Of a DNA stretch of 63,559 bases, positions 16,293 to 25,022 are shown piece after piece (the stretch's first letter is position 1; every line of letters begins with the position of its first letter). Under the pieces are notes generated by a model. That model made no database searches, was not told the origin of the DNA, and saw only the letters and a program-made list of their open reading frames with translations. The stretch lies in the IMG/VR virus record IMGVR_UViG_3300044776_000025, positions 1 to 63,559 of that record. The stretch is one strand, 5' to 3'. Made by a program: the position numbers and the translations under genes. This stretch comes from a virus.

Positions 16293-16657
16293 TAACCAAC
16301 TCCTGGATACTTCTGTTTGTAGTAGTTATCTGCTTCAATGTCCTGAGCACCCTTAATCATTCTAGGCTTGAATGCTTGTTGAAGACCAGCCAAAGGTGTT
16401 TGAGACTGTGGAGTAGCTGATTGTGGTGTAGCAGACATAAGCTGCCCAGTCTGCAAAGGTTGCATAGATTCCCCACGAATTTGATTACTACCCGCAGCAC
16501 TAGGCCCACCACGAACCTTGTCCGCTCCTGATAAGACATCTAAATATGGTCCCCATGTCTGTTCAATTGCAGGAATCTTACGATCCGCTACCTGTGATTG
16601 ATACATAAGAGCAGGCCACATTCCAAGTCCCTGCATAGCTTGATTATCGAATGGCAT
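16292..16657 (-). CDS. Unknown 121-residue virion-block protein
   Basis: Begins MPFDNQAMQGLGMWPALMYQ; Gln/Ser/Pro-rich centre (SATPQSATPQSQTPLAG shows a short tandem repeat) and a basic end. Overlaps both neighbours by one base. Probably a minor structural protein. Confidence 0.55.
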   Translation of the reverse strand: MPFDNQAMQGLGMWPALMYQSQVADRKIPAIEQTWGPYLDVLSGADKVRGGPSAAGSNQIRGESMQPLQTGQLMSATPQSATPQSQTPLAGLQQAFKPRMIKGAQDIEADNYYKQKYPGVG

Positions 16658-16821
16658 TACTTGTGGTCCTTCAGAAGCTGTTCAATAGTGTTGAGTTTAT
16701 CTTCAATTGGATTGGTTTTACGAGCTGACTTTGATTTACTAATGGATCTAATTGCATCAGCAGCTTCATGCCAGTTCTTGGGATTGGGGGACCTGCCATA
16801 CTCATATGGTTTCTGTTTCAT
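16657..16821 (-). CDS. 54-residue basic helical protein
   Basis: TAATG overlap into the next gene. Product MKQKPYEYGRSPNPKNWHEA followed by a Lys/Ser-rich helix (IRSISKSKSARK) and a leucine-bearing tail. Unknown. Exact packing with its neighbours supports it. Confidence 0.5.
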   Translation of the reverse strand: MKQKPYEYGRSPNPKNWHEAADAIRSISKSKSARKTNPIEDKLNTIEQLLKDHK

Positions 16822-16950
16822 TAGATGACCTGATAGCTGAAGATGAAATACATCGCTCGGTTAGCCGTGTCTACTGCAATCCATTCCATCTGCGCCCGGT
16901 GCTTTGGGTTGCACGGGAGAACCGAATCCGCCTGTGTAGATGGTTGGCAT
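16821..16950 (-). other. Ambiguous small coding stretch, two overlapping frames
   Basis: One frame gives a 29-residue peptide MPTIYTGGFGSPVQPKAPGA... (16861-16950). The frame beside it is open from about 16970 to a TAA at 16821 that overlaps the next ATG, and reads CNPKHRAQMEWIAVDT then ANRAMYFIFSYQVI; its only ATG is at 16889. The second looks more protein-like but lacks a good start. A frameshift, a real overlap or a relic are all possible. Base composition turns GC-rich here. Confidence 0.35.
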
Positions 16951-16981
16951 AGATATTGCTCGCTAGTCTATTATAGCCCGA

Positions 16982-17236
16982 TTACGGTTCCAAAGACCTT
17001 TGGGCCGCGCGTTTACGCTCAAAATCAGCAATTACCTCAGGCGTCCACACAACGGCACAAATATCCCGTATCTTGAGCGGGAACAACTGGACATCCTGTC
17101 CCGGTTCAAGAACTTGACGATGATGTTTTTCTCCAACGACGTCCGTGCCGTCGAGAATGACACGAGTTTTGCGGAGTTCGATTTGCCCATCATCCAACAC
17201 GCCAACGAAAAACTTGGTTTGTTCTGTTAAGGCCAT
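16982..17236 (-). CDS. 84-residue phage protein, fibre-cassette companion
   Basis: MALTEQTKFFVGVLDDGQIELRKTRVILDG..., HHRQVLEPGQDV and VVWTPEVIADFERKR: a common phage small protein that states a quantity by strands and usually sits beside fibre genes; no function known. GC-richer than the genes outside the cassette. One base separates it from the fibre gene upstream. Confidence 0.65.
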   Translation of the reverse strand: MALTEQTKFFVGVLDDGQIELRKTRVILDGTDVVGEKHHRQVLEPGQDVQLFPLKIRDICAVVWTPEVIADFERKRAAQRSLEP

Positions 17237-17237
17237 A

Positions 17238-17852
17238 TTATACTTGGTAAGAAATCGCTCCCACGAGCAACGTCGTGTTGCTCAGGTCTGCCTGGACAAG
17301 AGCTGTGGCATTCGTGGTCGCTGCGGCAGTGGCGCCGCGAATATCTACGACGGTTGTGCTGGTGGAGGTTTGCCCAATGACACTCACCCACGTGGTGGTG
17401 AGGGCAACATACTCAATTAAATTAATAGCCCCTACCGAGGCATTCACTGTAAATGGAAGGCCCTTCACCTGAACATTTCCAGTAATCGTGCCTAATGTGG
17501 ACAACGTCACCACAAACCAGACAGTGACTTGTGATCCTATTTTGACATACAACCCGGTTTGGGTGGTGTAGGCTTGCCCCGATTGTCCACCGCTTCCCCC
17601 AATAGTCGGGGTCCAGCTACCCTCTTCATAATCATCGAGCGTATTGGCATTGGCCGATGCCACCTGCGTGGCGGGGAATTTGATTTGCCCTGGAATGGCC
17701 AGCGTCGTTCCATCGTAGGTAAACGCCGAACTCCCCTCAAGCGTATTGACATCCGTAAAGACGGCAATCTGGTCGTTTGCGGGCGTACCCGTAGTATCCA
17801 CATCGCCCACAATTTTGAGGCGCCCTTGTGTGTCGATAACAGAGAAGGCCAT
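17238..17852 (-). CDS. Tail fibre / receptor-binding-type protein
   Basis: 204 residues from ATG at 17852, preferred because it overlaps the upstream stop. N-terminal FSVIDTQGRLKIVGDVDTTG, central strand repeats, then LDDYEEGSWTPTIGGSGGQ and GLYVKIGSQVTVWFVV: the C-terminal beta-sandwich often found at fibre tips (DDYEEGTWTP-type). Gly/Thr/Ser-rich beta structure. Likely host-recognition or a fibre accessory. Visibly GC-rich. Confidence 0.7.
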   Translation of the reverse strand: MAFSVIDTQGRLKIVGDVDTTGTPANDQIAVFTDVNTLEGSSAFTYDGTTLAIPGQIKFPATQVASANANTLDDYEEGSWTPTIGGSGGQSGQAYTTQTGLYVKIGSQVTVWFVVTLSTLGTITGNVQVKGLPFTVNASVGAINLIEYVALTTTWVSVIGQTSTSTTVVDIRGATAAATTNATALVQADLSNTTLLVGAISYQV

Positions 17853-18556
17853 TACGTCTTTTTCATCGCAACCAAGAAGGACCCCGCCTGCACCGTCGTG
17901 GTCGTGCCATTGCTGGTATTCTGTGCAAACTGCCAGTGGACCGTCCCACCCGAGCCGCCCACAACAAACGAGGCATAAATCTTCGCAATAGCCACGACCG
18001 CCGCACCGAGCCCGCCCGCATTGACCGCCGAGCCAATGGTCGTTCCATTGAAGTGAAGGGTGTTCGGTGTCGTGGTATTGGCGGTTGGATTGCGGAGTCC
18101 ACCATGAATACCCGACCCACTCGGCAGCGTCCAGCCCCACTGGATATCGCCCGTGGTGCCCGCATCGTAGATGAGCCACATATCAACCACCCACGTCTCA
18201 CCGGCCCCCACCGTAAAGAACAGCTCTGAATCATCACTGAGCGCCGCATCAGTTGTGGCGGTATCGGCCGAAGCTTTCACCACTACAATCGTAGATGCCG
18301 AACTCGCGGCCTGGAACGTGGGCAAAGCCCCAGCACCGTTACTCGTGAGTACTTCGCCAGCCGAGCCGACACCAGCAATTGACTGCTGAGCATCTGTGGT
18401 TGTTGTCCCTCCGCAGATAACCGCATAGGCCGTATCAGAGGTGCGCCCAGTCCCGCCATGAGACACCGTGAGTGTGCCCGTCGCTGTGGCGAGATCCACA
18501 GAGGGCGTACTCCCCTCCTTGATCGCGCCTGCGGTGGTTAGAACCTTGAAGCCCAT
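17852..18556 (-). CDS. Fibre protein with collagen-poor beta repeats
   Basis: 234 residues. The N-terminal TGTLTVSHGGTGRTSDTAYAV is the GGTG-type repeat common in long tail fibres, followed by GSAGEVLTSNGAGALPTFQAA and a jelly-roll-like C-terminal half (ETWVVDMWLIYDAG, VHWQFAQNTSNG). The latter resembles decoration/receptor domains. Part of a four-gene GC-rich fibre cassette with start/stop overlaps. Confidence 0.65.
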   Translation of the reverse strand: MGFKVLTTAGAIKEGSTPSVDLATATGTLTVSHGGTGRTSDTAYAVICGGTTTTDAQQSIAGVGSAGEVLTSNGAGALPTFQAASSASTIVVVKASADTATTDAALSDDSELFFTVGAGETWVVDMWLIYDAGTTGDIQWGWTLPSGSGIHGGLRNPTANTTTPNTLHFNGTTIGSAVNAGGLGAAVVAIAKIYASFVVGGSGGTVHWQFAQNTSNGTTTTVQAGSFLVAMKKT

Positions 18557-18903
18557 TAGTCCTCTGACGAGTAGATGAGCGTTTCGCCGGTGGCCAGCGT
18601 CACCTTCGTGATGATATAGAACGTGCCGTTATCATTCTTCCGCACGGTCACATCGGCCGAGACGGTATCATTGTTGTAGACGGAGATGGTTTTCACCACT
18701 CGCGTATGGCTGGCGGCTGGAGCCGCCATGATCGTCACAGCCGTCGTACCATTCGTGACAATATCTGTATTGACGACATCCGACACGGACTGGTCTGTGT
18801 CCAGCAAATCCGTCGCATGGCAGGTCACATCGAGTTGGTTGGTGGTAATGGCCCCCGCCAGCTTGACTTCGAGAGACTTGGTGGTGGAGTCGAGAATAAT
18901 CAT
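18556..18903 (-). CDS. 115-residue beta-rich fibre-cassette protein
   Basis: ATG at 18903 overlaps the upstream stop, preferred over an internal longer frame. MIILDSTTKSLEVKLAGAITTNQLDVT then strands with DVTVRKNDNGTFYIITKVTLATGETLIY: short immunoglobulin-like/beta-sandwich, probably a fibre or decoration domain. Confidence 0.65.
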   Translation of the reverse strand: MIILDSTTKSLEVKLAGAITTNQLDVTCHATDLLDTDQSVSDVVNTDIVTNGTTAVTIMAAPAASHTRVVKTISVYNNDTVSADVTVRKNDNGTFYIITKVTLATGETLIYSSED

Positions 18904-19370
18904 TAGATACCCAGTACTACGCGGGTCATAATTTGCGCCTGCGTTTGTCCGGCCGAGCCCCATGTGGGGGCTCCGGCGCCTCCCGAGAGTAAGGCCTGCC
19001 CGGTCGTCCCCGCCACCGACACCGTAATAGCGGTACCCGTCCCGTAGGCCACCCCGCCCGCTGTGGGTGTTCCGGTGTTGTTCGTACCCCCATTGGCGGT
19101 GGGCAGGGTACCCGTAACATCGGTCGTGAGGCCCACTTTATCCCACTCAGGCACCACGCCATCCGTACGCAGCACCGTGTTCGCCGCCCCAATCGGCAAC
19201 CGCACCACCCGTTCATCATCGCGATACATCGTATCGCCCTCGGTGGTGGTGGGGAAAATGGCATCGTTCCCGATATCGTCGAAGAGGAGCTGGAACATCT
19301 CATCGATGCTCTCAAACTGTTCTGGCGTTAGCGGCCAGGATAAACGATAAGGTTGAGGTCTTGGTGCCAT
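18903..19370 (-). CDS. Fibre-attachment-like protein with GGTN repeats
   Basis: 155 residues. The N-terminal ~60 residues are helical (LTPEQFESIDEMFQLLFDDIG), typical of a virion-anchoring region. Then come TGTLPTANGGTNNTGTPTAGG and AVAGTTGQALLSGGAGAPTWG, which are phage fibre repeats. It is first in the GC-rich cassette, so it may be the base that carries the other fibre parts. Confidence 0.65.
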   Translation of the reverse strand: MAPRPQPYRLSWPLTPEQFESIDEMFQLLFDDIGNDAIFPTTTEGDTMYRDDERVVRLPIGAANTVLRTDGVVPEWDKVGLTTDVTGTLPTANGGTNNTGTPTAGGVAYGTGTAITVSVAGTTGQALLSGGAGAPTWGSAGQTQAQIMTRVVLGI

Positions 19371-19756
19371 TAGTATGTTAGAACTTTTAATCCACTTATA
19401 CCATCAGGTGGACGCCTATTGCCCAACCCTTGGCGCAAACTATTAGGTGCCGATAGTTCAAATCCAGCCACAGGGGTCTGATCTGGAGTTGCTGCCTGCA
19501 ATCCTTCCATAGCCTGAGTTGAAGATTGGGTAGGTTCAGTTGGCATTGGAGGCATTTGCATTCCTCCACCCATCCCACCACCCATATCGAAAGCTGGCAT
19601 AGATCTGGATAATCCAGATGTTGGTGCGGGTGCAACTGGTTCTGGTGATCGTCCTTGTAGATAGCCTGGAGCTATATCCTCTTCATCTGACAACTGCCAG
19701 GGAGTTGTTCCAGGAGCTGCCGCAACCCGATGCGTTGGTGCGTATCCGAATCCCAT
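19370..19756 (-). CDS. Pro/Met-rich virion-block protein
   Basis: 128 residues, MGFGYAPTHRVAAAPGTTPW..., with a glycine/methionine run (MGGGMGGGMQMPPMP) and Gln-rich middle. Disordered. Composition returns to that of the main block, so the GC-rich cassette ends at 19370. Unknown. Confidence 0.5.
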   Translation of the reverse strand: MGFGYAPTHRVAAAPGTTPWQLSDEEDIAPGYLQGRSPEPVAPAPTSGLSRSMPAFDMGGGMGGGMQMPPMPTEPTQSSTQAMEGLQAATPDQTPVAGFELSAPNSLRQGLGNRRPPDGISGLKVLTY

Positions 19757-20466
19757 TAGTATAACAACTGTGAAGAGTTAATAACGCCTAGTAAACCTTC
19801 TTGAGCTGCAGCCTGTCGCTGAGCTTCAAGAGCCCTACGCTGTTGTTCAAGAGATAAATCCTGACCACGCTGGGTAATATCACCCTGGTAACCAATTTCG
19901 GCGAAGCGATTCTGTCGGTTCGCTTCTTGGATGGCCTGTTCACGACTGACGTCCCCAAGACCGCCCGCAGCTTGACCAACGATCCGTGCAGTCTCACCGC
20001 CTTCGATGCCTGACCCAAGCATGCCGCGTCCAGCGAGCGCTCCACGTAGCGATGTAAGTGCAGCCCGCGAATTTTGACCAGCTTTATCCTTGGCACGAGC
20101 AAATACGGCTGCCTGGGCTTCAGAATTATCAGGTAATGCAACACGGGGAATCGACGCTCCACCTGGATAACCGGTTCCATACCCACTGCCAGAAGACGAG
20201 CTAGACCCAAGAAGGTTCAGGCCAGAAGCTTCCTGTAAGGCTTTTAGTGCTTCGCCAGCATTGCGACCCTTCTGGGCACCGGTTCGTTGTGTCCTACCTG
20301 TCTCAGGATTATATAACTCGTTCCCAACCTGAGTGCCAATTGCCGTCTCGGTGAATGGAGTAGGTGCCCCTGCTCCTCCAAACCCACCATACGTTGGCCT
20401 CGGAGCGTACGCAGAATACGGTGTCCTAGATGAGTTACTGCCACCAAATGGATTACCAAATGCCAT
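19756..20466 (-). CDS. Gly/Ala/Gln-rich structural protein
   Basis: 236 residues. Disordered Gly/Pro/Ser start (FGGSNSSRTPYSAYAPRP), then long helices rich in Ala, Arg and Gln (AQAAVFARAKDKAGQNSRAAL, SLEQQRRALEAQRQAAAQEG). Similar in style to the 15396-16292 product; likely an internal or head-tail joining protein. It ends SSQLLY. Confidence 0.5.
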   Translation of the reverse strand: MAFGNPFGGSNSSRTPYSAYAPRPTYGGFGGAGAPTPFTETAIGTQVGNELYNPETGRTQRTGAQKGRNAGEALKALQEASGLNLLGSSSSSGSGYGTGYPGGASIPRVALPDNSEAQAAVFARAKDKAGQNSRAALTSLRGALAGRGMLGSGIEGGETARIVGQAAGGLGDVSREQAIQEANRQNRFAEIGYQGDITQRGQDLSLEQQRRALEAQRQAAAQEGLLGVINSSQLLY

Positions 20467-20468
20467 AA

Positions 20469-23240
20469 TTATCTTCTTCCTACCTCAAAGTATTCGATTT
20501 CATACCCAGTTAAAATGACGTCCTGTCCAGCGGTGTTTTCACGTAGACGGAGTTGTAAGTGTTTGCCGACTCCAATCCTGCGGAGTCGCTGTCTTGCTAG
20601 TGTCAATCTATAGGATAATGGGGTATCCATTGCGGCGTTCAACTCACCCGTACTTGGAGTAATCTGGAGTGTCCCAGCCGCTTGAGCAATCCCAAAGAAT
20701 GTTGGCTGACCCCAATACTTGTCGATATCTGGAGTATCACCAGAATGTCGCATAGTTGTGATGTCGAAATCTATTGCTGTCGATGTTCCATCGGTGCGAG
20801 TTGTTTGATCTTTCCAGAGGAACCCGTTTGTGCTACCAATTAGTGGGATATATCGATCACTAGAACTAGTGCCGAATCCTGCACTAATAGGTGAAAATTC
20901 CCCCGTCTTGTGCGGTCCCCACCAAGTGTCTGTCCCGATGTTGTATTCAACCCAACGGTCCTCAACGCTAGACCCTGCCGATGCAAGAAACAATCGGTAT
21001 GTATTCTGGATTGGGTCCACAGTTGCGAAGGCAAACGAGAACCGATCTCGATTGAAGTAAGTATCCGTATTGAACCACGATCGGACCTTGTTGTCGCTAA
21101 GGGATTTGATACCCTCAGAATTCCACTTATAGACCCCAGTCTTCGCTAGGAAGTATGCTGTATCGTTCCAGATGATTACTGTTTCCTGTGACTCGACACC
21201 AACCGTCTCACTGAGAACAACGTTCCTGAAGTCTTGATTGCTAGTACCTGTGACCTGGTGTAGACTATCTCTACGACCAATACCGAGAGCATCTCTTCGG
21301 GCTAGGAATGCTGTTATACCGCGTGTATCCTGACCTTTCCTACCGATTAGAATACTGTTCGTGTTCGGCCATGCATAGATGACTCCAGCTTCGCTATATC
21401 GTGCGAAGTCTACATCAGCTCTATCGACTCCCCAAATTCGTTCGCGCCACGATGCCACAAGCGAGAGATTCGGGGCTGTCCCAAGTGTGGGAGCCGCCAG
21501 GATCTCTAGCGCGGCATCAGGCGTGTCGTCAGAGACGGAGCTAGTCAAGACATTTCCATCTACCTCAATCCAGGAGAAGTAAGTATCACCATCTGTTGTG
21601 GTACGATAAATATTGCTTCCGGTTACGCTATCATCATCCGGCGATATGTTCAGAGACTCGGCATTCAGGGTATCCGCTGATGCTGCGAATGCGGTCTCCA
21701 TCAATGGGCTATAGTCGGACTCTGTAATGATATTCCCAGTATAATCGCGGACCACAAACGTCTGTAGGGCTTTATAGTTTCCTGTGAGCCCCCCAGCACC
21801 GCCATCATCATCGATAACGATTGAGCGAACTGGAGGCAGCAAGCTTAGAGGATATACGATTCCATCAGCATCGATTAACAGGGGACGACTAGGCGTATTC
21901 ACGACAACCACGAACTTGTCGTAGATCGCGAATCTAGGCGGTCGAGAATTATCCAGTGTGATGCCATCAGGGATGAACAGATCGTTCAGTGTCCCTGCTT
22001 GATTCAGTAGCTGGAGTTCATTATCCCCCTGCAGAACAATGAACGACGATGTGGCTCCAAATGACGATCCGGACCCCGATGCCTTGAAGAAGCCGAATGA
22101 CGATTCGTTAGCGGATGCCGTCGTAAACGACGTCCACGAGGAGCCATCAGCGCTATAGTGACTCTTCGTCTGAGCATACCCAATAGCAAATATCTTACTA
22201 TTCGTAGCATACAAAAGACCAAGACCACCTACTGCCGTTGGTGTATACGTCAGGACTGTCGCCCACGTAGTCCCATCTGACGATCGTCTGATACCGGAAT
22301 CCGTGCCTGTCATGTGGTCCCAGTGTACATACAGCTTACCCTGATAAAAAATTATTGAGTCTGCACCAGAGCTTGCTCCACCTGTATCTACAGCACTATA
22401 TACACCTGCAGTCGATCTCTGGTAAACTTTGCTGGCTGTTACTGATGGGGTATTCTCTGCCATGTACAGCAGACCATTTAACGAGGCTAATCCATCTAAA
22501 CTGTAATCAACTCCACCTGTGTAATCCAAGGTCCATGCAGTTGTTGTAGTCGCGGTATCAAGGCGAATCCGATATATTGTAGATGCACTGCCACTCTTCG
22601 TACATGTTGCGAACAAATCATTCTGATGCAGCAGGAGTTGGTGTGGAATATAACTAGATGGCAGCGCGGCTCCAATCTGTGTAAGCTGTCCAACCGAGTT
22701 TACTGCATAGACAAAACCGTCTGTGCCAATCTGAACTGAAGCGTATAGTGTTCCCTTGGCCACACTGAGCCAGATCATGAACGTAGCGTCGATGTCTGAG
22801 AACAGAGCGTCCTGCACGCCATCGAACACTCGAATCCCTGTTCCTGATGCGTAATATAATCTTCCGTTCAGCATCACGCTGCCAACACCTGCATCGACTG
22901 CCGCTAATGTTGTAATAGTCGCTGATGTACTGAAGCTATTCGTTGACTTGAACCACGAACCCGCAGCATTCGAAAGGTAGTACACGGTAGCATCATCAGT
23001 CCCAGAGCCTGGTCCTGGACCGAGTATCGCGTTCGCAAACCCTAGAATTGAACCGTTCGCTGCAACAGTGTTATGTTTTGTTAGACCGTTCCGCTTCCTG
23101 AGAGCCCCATCATACCCGTGCTGATCTCTACTAGCATTCTGAGCAGACACAAGTTCCCCGTCTTCAAGATGCAACGGAGATTTATCCACATTGACGCCTT
23201 GAGAGCCAAGGTTGAAAACATTTAGTTTGCTATCAGCCAT
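20469..23240 (-). CDS. Large beta-propeller-like tail protein (P22 gp10/nozzle-like)
   Basis: 923 residues. The start NVFNLGSQGVNVDKSPLHLEDGE and KRNGLTKHN matches the N-terminus of phage tail hub/nozzle proteins. The middle has repeated blade-like units with S-A-D-G-S-S-W and Y-x-S-x-A motifs. The C-terminal third holds GIGRRDSLHQVTG, SETVGVESQETVIIWNDTAYFL and TGVYKWNSEGI, the pattern seen in P22 gp10-type head-completion/tail proteins. Probably part of the short tail. Not a recognised enzyme. Confidence 0.6.
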   Translation of the reverse strand: MADSKLNVFNLGSQGVNVDKSPLHLEDGELVSAQNASRDQHGYDGALRKRNGLTKHNTVAANGSILGFANAILGPGPGSGTDDATVYYLSNAAGSWFKSTNSFSTSATITTLAAVDAGVGSVMLNGRLYYASGTGIRVFDGVQDALFSDIDATFMIWLSVAKGTLYASVQIGTDGFVYAVNSVGQLTQIGAALPSSYIPHQLLLHQNDLFATCTKSGSASTIYRIRLDTATTTTAWTLDYTGGVDYSLDGLASLNGLLYMAENTPSVTASKVYQRSTAGVYSAVDTGGASSGADSIIFYQGKLYVHWDHMTGTDSGIRRSSDGTTWATVLTYTPTAVGGLGLLYATNSKIFAIGYAQTKSHYSADGSSWTSFTTASANESSFGFFKASGSGSSFGATSSFIVLQGDNELQLLNQAGTLNDLFIPDGITLDNSRPPRFAIYDKFVVVVNTPSRPLLIDADGIVYPLSLLPPVRSIVIDDDGGAGGLTGNYKALQTFVVRDYTGNIITESDYSPLMETAFAASADTLNAESLNISPDDDSVTGSNIYRTTTDGDTYFSWIEVDGNVLTSSVSDDTPDAALEILAAPTLGTAPNLSLVASWRERIWGVDRADVDFARYSEAGVIYAWPNTNSILIGRKGQDTRGITAFLARRDALGIGRRDSLHQVTGTSNQDFRNVVLSETVGVESQETVIIWNDTAYFLAKTGVYKWNSEGIKSLSDNKVRSWFNTDTYFNRDRFSFAFATVDPIQNTYRLFLASAGSSVEDRWVEYNIGTDTWWGPHKTGEFSPISAGFGTSSSDRYIPLIGSTNGFLWKDQTTRTDGTSTAIDFDITTMRHSGDTPDIDKYWGQPTFFGIAQAAGTLQITPSTGELNAAMDTPLSYRLTLARQRLRRIGVGKHLQLRLRENTAGQDVILTGYEIEYFEVGRR

Positions 23241-23341
23241 TAAGATTTTTGCAGAATTAGGTAGAGCAGTATATAGATTGGTGTAAGAGCAATTATTCCC
23301 ATGCTAACCCAAAAAACGATATACCAAGTATACTGAGACAT
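23240..23341 (-). CDS. 33-residue membrane peptide
   Basis: TAATG-type overlaps at both ends. One hydrophobic helix (WYIVFWVSMGIIALTPIYILLY) then LILQKS. Possible small holin-like membrane protein; it lies far from lysozyme. Function open. Confidence 0.55.
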   Translation of the reverse strand: MSQYTWYIVFWVSMGIIALTPIYILLYLILQKS

Positions 23342-23613
23342 TAGTGCTTCACTACAGTACCATATTCGACCATGAAATCCATCAAGATTCGACTAATTTC
23401 CTTAGCATTGTGGGCTGCATCTTCAGGAGTTGCATCCTTTACTGCCATCTTCAACACTTGATCAAGAGTAGTAAACAATGCCGAGAGAATATCTGCTGTA
23501 GTTGTAACATCAGGAATACATGTTTGCTCGACCGCAGAACTTATTGCCGCGAGTAACTGCCCAACCATTGCTGGGTCAGCTTCTGGCTTCTCATAATTCG
23601 GGTCATTCAACAT
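23341..23613 (-). CDS. 90-residue helical protein
   Basis: ATG at 23613 (TAACATG after the upstream gene) is preferred to a longer frame that overlaps it. Acidic: MLNDPNYEKPEADPAMVGQL, then a helix pair around VEQTCIPDVTTTADILSAL and a second with EDAAHNAKEISRILMDF. Unknown; a small structural or chaperone protein by position. Confidence 0.55.
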   Translation of the reverse strand: MLNDPNYEKPEADPAMVGQLLAAISSAVEQTCIPDVTTTADILSALFTTLDQVLKMAVKDATPEDAAHNAKEISRILMDFMVEYGTVVKH

Positions 23614-23614
23614 G

Positions 23615-24670
23615 TTACCCCCAATAATCTTCCCATACTGCGTCAACGTACGAAGGCTCTTGATCTTCTCTTAGGCCAAGAGATTGTAGAAGGTGTTGCT
23701 TCTCGGTTGCGTAGATTGCTAGCCAACCTGGGTCAGGTGATCTATCTTCTCGTTCCTTAGCTCTAGCAAATGCTACAGCCCAGGCTACAACCGCATTGTC
23801 GGATTCACCTGGAATGGGGTTATTTGAGGCCGAAGTTAGGGCTGCAAGGGTTGGCACGTAAGCGAATGAAATCGCCACTGCTGCTGTCACCTTTGGAGCA
23901 ATGTAAATTACTGGTGCTCCTACTGGTCCACCACCACCTGATATTGAGTAATATAAAACTGCGTTGGATGGATCAATTGCAGCCATTGTCCTAGCTGCCT
24001 GAGTGTAGGGATGATTATAATCCCTTGGAGTAAACTTCAACCCAGCATTACTTTGGTTCTCTCCACCATTAACAGGTTCAATTAGATGAACCTTATGGAT
24101 ATCAGTTGGGAGGCCAGTTAGTGTTCCAGTGTTTGCTGCAAGTGTGACATTTATTGGGTCAACAGTGAAGAAATGTTCACCCTTTAAATCTGTGATGTCC
24201 CGCCAAAGATCTCTAATACCAGTATTGATATGTCCAATCAGTTCAGCAGATGACCAGAATGGTGAATCAAGTCCAGATGTATTAACGGTTGGAGCAGTTG
24301 TGGTATCCCCTGTGAATCCTGTATCGTCGAATGTGGTGACTGCGCCAACGGTTGCGATACGACCGATAGTAGCTGGTGTTCCACCTGATACAGTTCTATA
24401 GATCCAATATCCAATAGCCCCAGTAACTGCTGTCCAAGTTAGACGATTGAAGTTAACTCCAGTTAGAGTTGCATTTCCAGTAGTTGTTGAACCCGCTGCC
24501 CCCGCTTCAGTCGAACCATTAGCATTAAGTGCTACAAGTTTGTATGTCCACGTAGCCGCACCAGGAGTTCCTTGAGGCGATACTGTGATCGCCCCAGGAG
24601 TTGATAGTGCAGCCGATTCCATCAATCGGAATCGTACGAGTGTTTCAATATCAGAGAGAAGTGTTGCCAT
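23615..24670 (-). CDS. Head-tail adaptor-like protein with inserted FN3/Ig-like domain
   Basis: 351 residues. The N-terminal helix LLSDIETLVRFRLME and the later WSSAELIGHINTGIRDLWRDI resemble gp6/adaptor helices that join portal to tail. Between them (about 30-130) sits a Gly/Thr/Val-rich beta domain with WTYKLVALNANGSTEAG and YWIYRTVSGGTP, an FN3/Ig-like insert. C-terminal half: strands, then a helix (DNAVVAWAVAFARAKERED) and WLAIYATEKQHLL. The reading as an adaptor is moderate; the inserted domain is visible. Confidence 0.6.
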   Translation of the reverse strand: MATLLSDIETLVRFRLMESAALSTPGAITVSPQGTPGAATWTYKLVALNANGSTEAGAAGSTTTGNATLTGVNFNRLTWTAVTGAIGYWIYRTVSGGTPATIGRIATVGAVTTFDDTGFTGDTTTAPTVNTSGLDSPFWSSAELIGHINTGIRDLWRDITDLKGEHFFTVDPINVTLAANTGTLTGLPTDIHKVHLIEPVNGGENQSNAGLKFTPRDYNHPYTQAARTMAAIDPSNAVLYYSISGGGGPVGAPVIYIAPKVTAAVAISFAYVPTLAALTSASNNPIPGESDNAVVAWAVAFARAKEREDRSPDPGWLAIYATEKQHLLQSLGLREDQEPSYVDAVWEDYWG

Positions 24671-24701
24671 TATGTTGTAGTTAAGTTAGTGGGGATGCCT
24701 A

Positions 24702-25022
24702 TTATGTTGTGAAGATGCTGCATTGAATCTGTCCAACAAATCCGATATCGACCGTCAGTGTAATACGCTCATTAACACCAAGTGTTATTTGAGTCGGTAT
24801 TCCAAATGTTTGAAAGTTACTATTTTCGGTTGAGAGTGCGACTTGTTGAGTATGAAGATCCGCAGAATTGGTAGCATTTCTATGATGGAGTGTTAACTGA
24901 CAAGCGACCGTTGAATAACACCAAAAGGTTGGAACGAACGGAATTGCCGGTAGAGCACCAGTATCTGCTACAATCTGGCCATTCGTGGGATTAGTTATAA
25001 GTCCTGCTGTTGACCATGCCAT
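24702..25022 (-). CDS. 106-residue beta-rich virion protein
   Basis: MAWSTAGLITNPTNGQIVADTG, Phe/Trp strand (PFVPTFWCYSTVACQL) and ERITLTVDIGFVGQIQ: a small beta-sandwich, probably decoration or spike. Neighbours are two related structural proteins. No family name. Confidence 0.55.
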   Translation of the reverse strand: MAWSTAGLITNPTNGQIVADTGALPAIPFVPTFWCYSTVACQLTLHHRNATNSADLHTQQVALSTENSNFQTFGIPTQITLGVNERITLTVDIGFVGQIQCSIFTT

